Shown here one piece after another: positions 1-7,811 of a DNA stretch of 41,120 nucleotides. The stretch lies in NCBI GenBank assembly GCA_900317755.1, contig ONHZ01000042.1, positions 1 to 41,120 of the forward strand. The letters are read 5' to 3'. Numbering within the stretch: position 1 is the first letter of the stretch; each line of letters opens with the position of its first letter. The notes below the pieces were generated by a model. It ran no database searches, was not told where the DNA came from, and was given only the letters and a program-made list of their open reading frames with translations. The stretch comes from an uncultured Lachnospiraceae bacterium (GTDB lineage Bacteria > Bacillota > Clostridia > Lachnospirales > Lachnospiraceae). Both the position numbers and the translations under genes were made by a program.

Positions 1-12
1 AAGGAGTTTGAC

Positions 13-630
13 ATGAAGGTATTAATGGTAAACGGCAGTTCACACAAGGATGGCTGCACAGATGCAGCATTAAATGAAATTGCAAGATCCCTTAAGGAAG
101 AGGGAATCGATTCAGAGATTTTCTTTATAGGAAATGAACCAATGGCTGACTGTATAGCTTGTGGAAAATGCAGAGAGACAGGAAAGTGTATATTTGACGA
201 CGGCGTAAATGAATTTATTGAGAAGGCAAAGGATTTCGACGGCTTTATTTTTGGTTCACCTGTTTACTATGCACATCCTTCAGGAAGACTCATCACATTC
301 ATGGACAGGGTATTTTATTCTGCTTCAAAGAATTTTGCATTCAAGCCTGCTGCCGCTATTTTCTCGGCCAGAAGAAACGGACAGGTTGCATCAATGGATG
401 TCATTAACAAGTATTTCTCCATCAATCAGATGCCGATCGTTTCAGCAACATACTGGAACCACGTTTTCGGCGCAAAGGCTGAGGATGTAAAGGAAGACAT
501 CGAAGGTCTTAACACCATGTACAATCTTGGCAGGAACATGGCATGGATGCTGAAAGTTATCGACCTTGGAAAGCAGAACGGAATCAATCATCCGGAGAAT
601 GAGCATCTATACACAAACTTTGTGAGGTGA
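13..630 (+). CDS. Flavodoxin-fold iron-sulfur flavoprotein / NADPH-dependent FMN reductase family
   Basis: This 205-residue protein begins with KVLMVNGSSHKDGCT, the phosphate-binding loop of the NAD(P)H-dependent FMN reductase and iron-sulfur flavoprotein families. GSPVYYAHPSG (81-91) is the second flavin contact region. A compact cysteine group at C47, C50, C53 and C59 (C-x2-C-x2-C-x5-C) resembles the [4Fe-4S] motif of iron-sulfur flavoproteins. A likely role is two-electron/one-electron transfer in the cytosol; the substrate cannot be read from the sequence. An AAGGAG ribosome binding site at the very start of the window supports the ATG. The true promoter is outside the window. The next few hundred bases hold only a broken reading frame, so it seems to be the last intact gene of its unit. 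Confidence 0.85.
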   Translation: MKVLMVNGSSHKDGCTDAALNEIARSLKEEGIDSEIFFIGNEPMADCIACGKCRETGKCIFDDGVNEFIEKAKDFDGFIFGSPVYYAHPSGRLITFMDRVFYSASKNFAFKPAAAIFSARRNGQVASMDVINKYFSINQMPIVSATYWNHVFGAKAEDVKEDIEGLNTMYNLGRNMAWMLKVIDLGKQNGINHPENEHLYTNFVR

Positions 631-802
631 AAGATATGAAACACAAAGTGCATGGGATGCGATTTCACGCTATATCTACACCGGTCTTCAGGGAGGTTCA
701 ATTATGCATGGCTGGATGAATGATGATAAAGTCATGATTACCTGCTGCAATGATGGCACGAGACCTGTCATTTTCAAAATCGAGCGGATCGATTATGAGT
801 GA
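626..802 (+). pseudogene. Short coding remnant or small ORF of unknown function
   Basis: One frame stays open from just after an in-frame TGA (623-625) to the TGA ending at 802 and reads like real protein (it includes SAWDAISRYIYTGLQGGS and then MHGWMNDDKVMITCC). There is no start codon in the first 78 bases. The first usable start is the ATG at 704, preceded by GGGAGG, which would give a 32-residue product. Either a small gene begins at 704, or this is the 3' end of a gene whose 5' part was lost. I do not recognise the family. Confidence 0.3.
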
Positions 803-856
803 ATCTTTTGAAACTGCACAATATAAAAAATGTCAGAGGAGCCGATTTAAGTGTTC

Positions 857-881
857 GTAATTATTTTGTCTGAATAATTAC
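857..881. other. Nine-base-pair inverted repeat at the DUF1275 stop codon
   Basis: GTAATTATT (857-865) and AATAATTAC (873-881) pair perfectly around a 7-base loop and overlap the stop codon of the reverse-strand gene. Neither side has a good T-run, so it is a weak candidate for a 3' end or RNA-stabilising hairpin rather than a classical terminator. Confidence 0.3.
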
Positions 882-1589
882 TTGATTTCTTGCATCATGA
901 AAATCCACGATTCTCGCAGGCACTTTCTTGAACATCAGAATAAACGAGACTGACAGGAATATGCATGAAAAAATAATCATGGCATTTCCCAAATATTTTG
1001 CAAAGATACCGCCGAAGCCAGCGCCAAGAGCGAAGAGCAGAATAACGCCAAAATAATGCAGAGATTTTTCCTTGAATTTTTTATCCCCTGTCCGAAGGTA
1101 GGTGCAGAGCGCTTCCATACCGGCTCTCGTATTTCCGATACACATCGTGCTGGCGAAAGCGTAACCGTTTATCTTTCTGAAGGCCTGCACCTGCATAGCA
1201 CAGGAAAATGAAATCAGGATATTTGCAAGCATGTTGTGATTCTGAGGAATGAAAACGACGCCAAACAGCAGGCCTATTTCTAGGAGCAGAATGATCTGCC
1301 TCCAGTGGATAGACCTGCTGTCTTTGAATTTTGCCTTGAACATATCTGTCACAAAAATTCCGCCTGCAAAGGCGAGCACAGGGAATAGATAATGTAATGC
1401 CTTTGAAAAATTTCCATTCACTAAATGAACGAAGAGTAGAACAATATTTCCAGTCTGTGCATTCGCAAAGACCTCGCCTCTTACGAGGTAAGAATATGAA
1501 TCCTGCAGGCCTCCGGAAAATGTGAGGAAGGCCATTGTAATAAAAGCTTCTGACATCTGGATTTCTTTTTTTACTGCCTGTTTATTCAT
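861..1589 (-). CDS. DUF1275 (YoaK-type) multi-pass membrane protein
   Basis: The product is 242 residues with about six hydrophobic segments. It has the two landmarks of the DUF1275/YoaK family: VFANAQTGNIVLL near 40-52, and QAFRKINGYAFASTMCIGN near 135-153. The biochemical role of the family is not established; a transport-like function is often guessed. An alternative start is Met12 (MSEAFITM), where family similarity begins. The ribosome binding site before Met1 is weak, so the start is uncertain. The gene is transcribed alone, divergently from the S51-GGDEF-EAL gene, and has its own promoter inside an inverted repeat. Confidence 0.85.
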   Translation of the reverse strand: MNKQAVKKEIQMSEAFITMAFLTFSGGLQDSYSYLVRGEVFANAQTGNIVLLFVHLVNGNFSKALHYLFPVLAFAGGIFVTDMFKAKFKDSRSIHWRQIILLLEIGLLFGVVFIPQNHNMLANILISFSCAMQVQAFRKINGYAFASTMCIGNTRAGMEALCTYLRTGDKKFKEKSLHYFGVILLFALGAGFGGIFAKYLGNAMIIFSCIFLSVSFILMFKKVPARIVDFHDARNQVIIQTK

Positions 1590-1603
1590 TCTATCTTTTA
1601 CTC

Positions 1604-1667
1604 ATAATAGTTTTTTTATTACAGTTGTTTATTATAATGATAATAAGAAATAAGTAAAAACTATTAT
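1604..1667. repeat. Twelve-base inverted repeat flanking the DUF1275 promoter
   Basis: ATAATAGTTTTT (1604-1615) and AAAAACTATTAT (1656-1667) are perfect inverted copies 40 bases apart. One arm overlaps the -35 box of the reverse-strand promoter and the other lies just downstream of the predicted transcription start. This is the arrangement expected for paired operator half-sites or a looping repressor. AT-richness of the region makes chance possible. Confidence 0.4.
1631..1658 (-). promoter_or_regulatory. Sigma-A type promoter for the DUF1275 gene
   Basis: Read on the reverse strand, TTTACT (1658-1653) is followed after 16 bases by a perfect TATAAT (1636-1631), about 40 bases upstream of the start codon. 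Confidence 0.55.
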
Positions 1668-1756
1668 TAATATATTAACCATAATAAAATCTAATGGCTA
1701 ATCAACAAAAGAACCTGAAGATATTAAAAATCCCATATCCAAAATGCAATATTTTA

Positions 1757-1765
1757 TGGTATAAT
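1757..1765 (+). promoter_or_regulatory. Extended -10 promoter for the S51-GGDEF-EAL gene
   Basis: TGGTATAAT is an extended -10 element (TGn plus TATAAT) 44 bases before the start codon. No good -35 box is visible at the right spacing, which is usual for extended -10 promoters. Confidence 0.5.
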
Positions 1766-1809
1766 ATTATTGTTTTTTGCGGGTTATTTTATTTTAGAGG
1801 AAACTGTTA

Positions 1810-4158
1810 ATGGTATCATTTCTTACAAGTTCATTTGTTCCATATAGTGAGGATTTGGGGAAGAAGACTCCTCTCATCAACGAGAATGGCTTTGCGGAGA
1901 ATTTACGTAAATACTGGACAGCTCCGGCAAAATTTCTTGTCGTGGCTGCAGATCCGGATGATACTGATGTGAATGAACAAATATCACATCAGATGCAGAC
2001 TACTTTTTCTGATGCCGGATTTCCGATAGAGGGAATAAAGATCCTAGACCATAGAAATTCTGAAAATGCTTCAGAACTTTTAGAGTGGTCTGATATTATT
2101 TTTCTTTCAGGCGGACATGGTCCTACAGAAAATAAATTCATAAATGAGATAAATCTCAGGGATTTGCTTACAGGTTATGAAGGCATCTTTATAGGTCTAT
2201 CTGCTGGCTCAGTTAATGCAGCTTTCGATACGGTTCAGGTTCCAGAACTTTTCGGCGAAGCAGATGATCCTGACTTCATTTCACATAGGCCGGGACTTGG
2301 CATTACCCCCATCAATATCATTCCTCACGCCCAGTATTTTAAGACTGTGACACTCAATGGAAAATCATTTTACGATGATATTCTGATTCCGAGAAGCCGT
2401 GGAGAAAAGATTTATTTTATTGATGATGGTTCTTATTTTATCGTAAATGGCGCTATTACAGAGTTCTTCGGAACAGGTGAGATCATCGAAGATGGTTCTG
2501 TACGGAAGATTTCTACCATTATTGAACCGGATGTGTTTGACGCGCTTATGGCACAGGGCTATGGAGCCGCATTTTATTTAGATGAGCAGTCCGGACTTAT
2601 TGATATCAAACATATCAGTCCATTTTTGGAAAAGAATGGCATTTCACCGGTAAATATTTCAAATTTCCACGATTTGGTCTGTGCTGTTTCTGAACGAATT
2701 ATTGTTGATGATGAAAAGCAGGCTGCAATAGCTAGTTCGAAAATGGACATTGTAAGTGATGAACTCGAACGATATGGATCTTATTCGAGAACCTTTCATT
2801 ATCTTACGAATGGTTTTAGAAATTCAGCAGATCTTCGTATCAGGCGGGCAGGAAAATGTCTTTTTGGAACGATTTTTAGTAATACTGAATCCATCGACCG
2901 TGACTGGATGACAGATACTTTTTCAAGAACAGGATTCATAAAGGCTGCAATGGAATTTCTTGAAAAAGCCGAGAATCCTTCAGAGTATTCTCTCTGCTAT
3001 ACGAATATTAAAGGCTTCAAAACCATCAATGATATTTTCGGCCAGTCGTCCGGCGATATGGTTATTTTCTATGAGAAGGATTATATCAATGAGATTTTTG
3101 CTCCCAAATTCCTTTGCCGTCTTGAAAATGACCATTTTGTATTTCTTGCAAAAAGAGCTCAGATGACTGATGAGAATTTTCAGAAGCTGTCAGAGCTTTC
3201 ATATATAGAAAAATATAAGAAATATTCATACACCATACAGTGCAGCTTTGTGGATATAGAATCTTCTGATGTGAATATTCCAGACCTTATTGACAGGGCG
3301 AGGATTGCTGAAAAGAGCATCAGGGATGATTCAAAGAGTAATTGGAAAAAGGCTGATGACGAGATGCGCCAGAACTACATCAGAAGCGGGAAGATGCTTT
3401 CAGAACTTAATGATGCAGTAAAGGACGGAGAATTTATGGCTTATTACCAGCCGATAGTGGATTCTTATACTGGCAATGTAGTTACTGCAGAATCTCTGAT
3501 CAGATGGGACTATCATCATAAAGGCATGATTTCTCCCGGTCAGTTCGTTCCACTATTTGAAAGCAAAGGGAAGATTGCCATTCTCGATCATTTCATGCTG
3601 AAATCAGTTGCTGATTTTCAGTCTAGACGCCTTTTGGACAAGAAAACTTCGGTGCCTGTTTCTGTAAATCTTTCACGTATTGACTTTTTTGATACGCTGC
3701 TTATTGATGACATTGGAAATATTATTTCTACCTCGAATTTTCCGCCATCGCTTATTAAGCTTGAAGTCACAGAATCTGCCTATGCAAATATCGAAGACAG
3801 GGCAATGTCATTTTTACACAATATGCAGTCACTGGGTGTCAAGGTTCTTCTGGATGATTATGGTTCAGGTATGTCCTCGCTTTCTACGCTTGAGGATTTT
3901 GCATTTGATACCGTGAAGCTTGACATGGGCTTTATCCGGAAAATTGGAAAGAGCAGGGCGGCAGAATCAATTATCAAATCTACGATAAACCTTGCCCACG
4001 ATGTTGGCAGCGATGTCATAGCAGAAGGAGTAGAGACGGATGAACAGCTCGAATTTCTAAAGGATGCAGGATGCGAGATGATACAGGGGTATTATTTTTA
4101 CAAACCGCTTCCAGAGGAAGACTTTGCCGCAGTCATCAATAAGGACACATGGGATTAA
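1810..4158 (+). CDS. Peptidase E-like (S51) / degenerate GGDEF / EAL fusion protein
   Basis: The 782-residue product has three parts. Residues 1-235 look like the S51 peptidase E class I glutamine amidotransferase-like fold: GGHGPTEN (101-108), the nucleophile elbow GLSAGS with Ser131, and a possible catalytic His173 in IIPHAQYF. Residues about 380-510 match a GGDEF fold (FKTINDIFGQSSGD), but the signature is ENDHF (439-443), so cyclase activity is unlikely. Residues about 530-782 form an EAL domain. EAL itself is ESL (561-563), and the metal and catalytic residues N620, E652, D682-D683, K703, E739 and Q759 are present, with the loop as DDYGSG. It could hydrolyse cyclic di-GMP or only bind it. 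No signal peptide or membrane segment is seen. AGAGGAAA supports the ATG. A HAD gene follows 13 bases later. Joining a peptidase-like domain to a cyclic di-GMP module is unusual; the fused role is unknown. Confidence 0.88.
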   Translation: MVSFLTSSFVPYSEDLGKKTPLINENGFAENLRKYWTAPAKFLVVAADPDDTDVNEQISHQMQTTFSDAGFPIEGIKILDHRNSENASELLEWSDIIFLSGGHGPTENKFINEINLRDLLTGYEGIFIGLSAGSVNAAFDTVQVPELFGEADDPDFISHRPGLGITPINIIPHAQYFKTVTLNGKSFYDDILIPRSRGEKIYFIDDGSYFIVNGAITEFFGTGEIIEDGSVRKISTIIEPDVFDALMAQGYGAAFYLDEQSGLIDIKHISPFLEKNGISPVNISNFHDLVCAVSERIIVDDEKQAAIASSKMDIVSDELERYGSYSRTFHYLTNGFRNSADLRIRRAGKCLFGTIFSNTESIDRDWMTDTFSRTGFIKAAMEFLEKAENPSEYSLCYTNIKGFKTINDIFGQSSGDMVIFYEKDYINEIFAPKFLCRLENDHFVFLAKRAQMTDENFQKLSELSYIEKYKKYSYTIQCSFVDIESSDVNIPDLIDRARIAEKSIRDDSKSNWKKADDEMRQNYIRSGKMLSELNDAVKDGEFMAYYQPIVDSYTGNVVTAESLIRWDYHHKGMISPGQFVPLFESKGKIAILDHFMLKSVADFQSRRLLDKKTSVPVSVNLSRIDFFDTLLIDDIGNIISTSNFPPSLIKLEVTESAYANIEDRAMSFLHNMQSLGVKVLLDDYGSGMSSLSTLEDFAFDTVKLDMGFIRKIGKSRAAESIIKSTINLAHDVGSDVIAEGVETDEQLEFLKDAGCEMIQGYYFYKPLPEEDFAAVINKDTWD

Positions 4159-4171
4159 CAGGTGAGCTATT

Positions 4172-4858
4172 TTGAAGATAAAAAATATTATTTTTGATGT
4201 AGATGGAACGCTCTGGGATTCATCAAAGCAGGTTGCAGAGTCGTGGACTGAAATTTTGAAAAAGCATGATGAGACGCATGAACATGTTGTCACCCAGGAA
4301 GACATGTATCACTATATGGGGCATACCATGAAGGACATCGGACTCATGATGCTTCCGGATTTTGATGAAAAACTCCGTGATGAGATCATGGACGAATGCA
4401 TGGCCTATGAGGATGAATATCTGAAAGAGCATTCAGGGGAGTTTTATGCAGGGCTTTTTGAGACTGTCTTCATTTTGAGGCAGCAGGGCATTTCTCTTTT
4501 CATCGTTTCAAACTGCCAGGAGGGCTATATTGAGACCCTGATTGAAGATGGTGGCTTTTCTCTTGAGAAGGCTTATGGCGAAAAATATGGTGATGACAGG
4601 GAAGTTTATGATTTCACAGACATAGAATGCTATGGCCATACAGGAAAAGAAAAAGCAGAAAATATTAAGCTCCTGATTGAAAAGAATCATCTGATCAAGG
4701 AAGAGACGATTTACCTTGGGGATACTGAAATGGATGAAAAGGCATCAGATGCTGCTGGCATCGCCTTTGCTCATGCAGCATACGGTTTTGGAAAAGCCGA
4801 TCATCCGATTATTGAAGTAAATGACATCAGGGAACTTCCACAAAAATTATTGGCTTGA
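4172..4858 (+). CDS. HAD-superfamily hydrolase, phosphoglycolate phosphatase-like
   Basis: The 228-residue product has the HAD motifs in order: DVDGT (D9 nucleophile, D11), a Ser in IVSNC (S113), lysines at 159-161, and GDTEMDEKASD (183-193) for magnesium. A helical cap lies between motifs I and II, as in PGP-like phosphatases acting on small phosphorylated metabolites. The substrate cannot be told. The start is TTG, supported by AGGTGAG six bases upstream. It sits 13 bases after the fusion gene and its stop codon overlaps the furthest upstream possible start of hemA, so it is probably cotranscribed with both. Confidence 0.85.
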   Translation: MKIKNIIFDVDGTLWDSSKQVAESWTEILKKHDETHEHVVTQEDMYHYMGHTMKDIGLMMLPDFDEKLRDEIMDECMAYEDEYLKEHSGEFYAGLFETVFILRQQGISLFIVSNCQEGYIETLIEDGGFSLEKAYGEKYGDDREVYDFTDIECYGHTGKEKAENIKLLIEKNHLIKEETIYLGDTEMDEKASDAAGIAFAHAAYGFGKADHPIIEVNDIRELPQKLLA

Positions 4859-4863
4859 TTACT

Positions 4864-6057
4864 ATGAACTGCATCAGCATAAATTATAAAAATACTTCGG
4901 AAGAAATACGTGGCAAAGTTAATTTCACGGATTCTGAAAAAAATGCACTTTTTGAACATCTGAAAACTGAAAAAAAGATAGAAGGCATAGTCATTGTTTC
5001 AACCTGCAACAGGACGGAATTCTATTTTGATTTTCATAATGTAGAAAAATTTGGATCGGAAGATGATGGAATCCATAATGATTATGAAAATGAAACAGAT
5101 AATGCTCCGACAGATTATTTTGTGTCAAAGATTTCCGGCTTCAAGAATATTGACGCTGAACTGATAAAGAAATATGGCCTGTTTTTCGAAGGTGATTCAG
5201 CAATAAATCATCTTTTCAGAGTGGTCTTTGGTCTTGAATCCATGGTACTTGGTGAAGATGAGATTTTTCACCAGGTGAAGGAAGCCTATCTTTTTTCAAA
5301 AACGAAGGATTTCCTCTCAAAGGATTTAAATATTATTTTTCAGGATGCCTTCCATGCCGAGAAGGAGTCAAAGCAGAGGACTGATTTCAAGAGGACACCG
5401 GTATCTGTTGGTACACTGACCGCAAATTATATAGAAAAATACCTTAAAGAACAGGGCTCAGGCAAGGTACTTGTGATTGGCGCATCGGGGCAGATCGGCT
5501 CAGTTGTCGCAAGAGATCTTATTGACAAGGGGATATCCGTCATTGGCACGACCCGAAAGACACATCATTCAAACGGATATTATGTGATTCCTGGAGATAA
5601 CATAGAGTGGATTCCTTTTGAAGAAAGGTTTTCTGTTTTTCATGAAGTGACAGCAATCGTTTCTGCTACGTTAAGTCCTCATTTTACAATCACCAAAGAG
5701 GATTATTTTTCATCAGGATGCAATGCAAAATTATTAATAGACCTTGCAGTGCCAAATGATATCGACAGGGCGATTTCATCTGACGAAATTTCAGTACTTG
5801 GAATAGATTTCTTCAAGGAACTTTCCAGGCAGAACAATGAAGAAAAAAAGAATTCAATTGAGGCCGCAGAAGCAGTTTTGAAAGAGGAATCCGAAATGAC
5901 AGAGAAAAAACTTTTTCTGAAGGCTCTTGTTAAAATGCCTGATTTTCAAAAGTTAAACGATGAAATAAAGAAGAACATTTTTTATCTGAAGGAGCCTTTG
6001 GATCGGGAGACCTTTGAAAAAGCAGTAAATGAAATTCTTTCGTATGAGGCAGAATGA
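4864..6057 (+). CDS. hemA: Glutamyl-tRNA reductase
   Basis: This enzyme reduces glutamyl-tRNA with NADPH to glutamate-1-semialdehyde, the first committed step of C5-pathway tetrapyrrole synthesis. The catalytic cysteine is in STCNRTEFY (C48 from this start). FGLESMVLGEDEIFHQVKEA is the conserved helix region, and VLVIGASGQIGS is the NADPH-binding Rossmann loop. A C-terminal helical dimerisation region follows. Length (397 residues) is normal, with a short acidic insertion (EDDGIHNDYENETDN) after the catalytic region. A TTG at 4855 overlaps the HAD stop codon, but the ATG at 4864 fits the family start (short lead, then SINYKNTSEEIR). Neither has a strong ribosome binding site, suggesting translational coupling. 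The last four bases overlap the next gene. Confidence 0.93.
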   Translation: MNCISINYKNTSEEIRGKVNFTDSEKNALFEHLKTEKKIEGIVIVSTCNRTEFYFDFHNVEKFGSEDDGIHNDYENETDNAPTDYFVSKISGFKNIDAELIKKYGLFFEGDSAINHLFRVVFGLESMVLGEDEIFHQVKEAYLFSKTKDFLSKDLNIIFQDAFHAEKESKQRTDFKRTPVSVGTLTANYIEKYLKEQGSGKVLVIGASGQIGSVVARDLIDKGISVIGTTRKTHHSNGYYVIPGDNIEWIPFEERFSVFHEVTAIVSATLSPHFTITKEDYFSSGCNAKLLIDLAVPNDIDRAISSDEISVLGIDFFKELSRQNNEEKKNSIEAAEAVLKEESEMTEKKLFLKALVKMPDFQKLNDEIKKNIFYLKEPLDRETFEKAVNEILSYEAE

Positions 6058-6752
6058 TGTATTTTCCAATGATTACAGAATTGAAGGGGAAGCGGTGTCT
6101 TATTGCAGGCGGTGGTAAGGTCGCTGTTCATAAGGCAAAAATCCTTCTTTCATTTGAGCCTGACATTACTATCATTTCTCCTGAATTTGTTCCGGATTTT
6201 TCTGATGAGCCTTTTTATTTTGATTTGAACTGCAGCGGACAGGAGTTAATACAGAAAACATTGGCTAAATCAGAACAGGTTTCTTCCGGGCAGAAAGTCG
6301 GTTTTGTCAGAAGAAAGATTCTTGATAAGGATATTATATCTGCTGATATTGTAATCGCTGCGACGGGAGACAGGGAAACAGATTCTCACATTTCGTTTCT
6401 TGCCAGGAAGAATAATATTCCGGTGAATGTCGTTGATGTTCCTGAGCTATGTACCTTTATTTTTCCTGCGATGATAAATGACGGGGCACTCAATATTTCA
6501 GTTTCCACATCAGGGAAAAGTCCTGTTGCATCCCAAAAAATCAGAGATGGGATAAAAGAAATTATTCCTGACTTTATGCCGGCGATGATTGACCGGTTAT
6601 CTGAAATAAGACCGGCAGTCGTTCGGGAAAATATTTCCCACAGCGATAAAAAGAATATTTTTAATAATCTTTATGAATATGGGATAACCCATGATGGTCA
6701 AATCCCTGACGAGATTGTAGCGGATGAGATTAACAGGAAAAAGTTAATATGA
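6054..6752 (+). CDS. Precorrin-2 dehydrogenase (SirC/Met8-like, CysG N-terminal domain)
   Basis: The 232-residue product oxidises precorrin-2 to sirohydrochlorin with NAD; some family members also insert iron. The Rossmann motif LIAGGGKVAVHKA is at 16-28. VVDVPELCTFIFPAMI (126-141) is the family signature, with D128 where the catalytic aspartate is expected. The sequence between about 55 and 95 is longer than in many relatives. The start ATG overlaps the hemA stop codon by four bases, so it is translationally coupled. Its place beside cobA-hemD fits a siroheme or cobalamin branch. Confidence 0.9.
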   Translation: MMYFPMITELKGKRCLIAGGGKVAVHKAKILLSFEPDITIISPEFVPDFSDEPFYFDLNCSGQELIQKTLAKSEQVSSGQKVGFVRRKILDKDIISADIVIAATGDRETDSHISFLARKNNIPVNVVDVPELCTFIFPAMINDGALNISVSTSGKSPVASQKIRDGIKEIIPDFMPAMIDRLSEIRPAVVRENISHSDKKNIFNNLYEYGITHDGQIPDEIVADEINRKKLI

Positions 6753-6777
6753 CAGCAGTGTTTTAAAATAGTATAAT
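6749..6777 (+). promoter_or_regulatory. Internal promoter for hemC
   Basis: ATGACA (6749-6754, five of six to consensus) is followed after 17 bases by a perfect TATAAT (6772-6777), 42 bases before hemC. The -35 overlaps the stop codon of the preceding gene. It would let hemC and cobA-hemD be transcribed apart from hemA. Confidence 0.6.
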
Positions 6778-6819
6778 GTTTATGACTTTATCGTGATGTT
6801 CTAGTAAAGGGGCAAATCG

Positions 6820-7755
6820 ATGGCTTACGATAATATCATTAAAATAGGTACCAGAGGAAGCATGCTTGCTCTTATTCAGGCTGAAATTGTAAAAAATGCT
6901 TTTGAAGACAGTTTTCCGGATTATGAGTTTGAAATAGTACCTATGAGGACAGAAGGTGACAGGAATCTCTCAACTCCGCTGAGTGAATTTGGCGGCAAGG
7001 GCGTTTTTGTGACCGAAATAGAAGATGCCTTGACAAGTCACCGTATTGATTTTGCAGTTCATAGCATGAAGGATATGCCTATGGATTTGGGTGAAGGTCT
7101 TGATATTTTGGCGGTAGTTCCCAGAGAGGATGCAAGGGATGTTCTTGTTACACTGAAAAACGATGCATTCTTTTTTGCTGAGGCAAATGAATTCACGAAA
7201 AAATATTTTGAAAAATACAGTGACAGAAAGATCATAATCGGAACAGGAAGCGGACGAAGGATTTTTCAGCTGAATAAGCTATACAGTGAGCGGGGAAATA
7301 TTGTTTTTCGAAATATCAGGGGAAATGTCCAGACAAGGCTTTCACATATTGGAAAAGACGTTGATGCTGTCGTGCTTGCAATGGCAGGATTAATAAGGCT
7401 TGGTCTTTCAGAACTCAGCGGGTATTATTACAGGACTTTTAATTTTAAGGAGATTGTTCCTGCGGGTGGTCAGGGCACAATTGCAATCGAGGGCATTGAT
7501 GACGAATTTCACCGTTCGATGGCAGCAAAAATAAATGACGAGAAATCTTTTCGCGAAAGCGAAATCGAGCGTTATATCCTCCGCCGGCTTGATGCAGGCT
7601 GTACGACTGCAATCGGTGTGAAAGCGACGATTTTTAATGACAATCTGTGCCTGAATATTAATTTCGATGAGCACACGCCTTCATTCATGAATGCACTTGG
7701 AAAAGAAAGCGACTGGAAAAATCTGGCGGATGAGATGATTAATAATTATCTGTAG
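6820..7755 (+). CDS. hemC: Hydroxymethylbilane synthase (porphobilinogen deaminase)
   Basis: This enzyme joins four porphobilinogens into hydroxymethylbilane on a dipyrromethane primer. IGTRGSMLALIQA (9-21), RTEGD, GGKGVF and HSMKDMP (81-87, with the catalytic Asp85) are all present. LDAGCTTAIGV holds Cys261, the cofactor attachment site. Its 311 residues match the family. A GGGG-containing ribosome binding site lies seven bases before the ATG. It is separated from the preceding gene by 67 bases that carry a promoter, and lies 56 bases before cobA-hemD. Confidence 0.95.
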   Translation: MAYDNIIKIGTRGSMLALIQAEIVKNAFEDSFPDYEFEIVPMRTEGDRNLSTPLSEFGGKGVFVTEIEDALTSHRIDFAVHSMKDMPMDLGEGLDILAVVPREDARDVLVTLKNDAFFFAEANEFTKKYFEKYSDRKIIIGTGSGRRIFQLNKLYSERGNIVFRNIRGNVQTRLSHIGKDVDAVVLAMAGLIRLGLSELSGYYYRTFNFKEIVPAGGQGTIAIEGIDDEFHRSMAAKINDEKSFRESEIERYILRRLDAGCTTAIGVKATIFNDNLCLNINFDEHTPSFMNALGKESDWKNLADEMINNYL

Positions 7756-7811
7756 GCTGTTTGTCAAGGATAATTATTTGCGGCTTTAGATTCAGCAATA
7801 AATTTGATCAA

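Noticed and set aside
4159-4863. Cobalamin or heme-linked riboswitch ahead of hemA
   Set aside because: The genes are packed tightly, with no non-coding space large enough for one.
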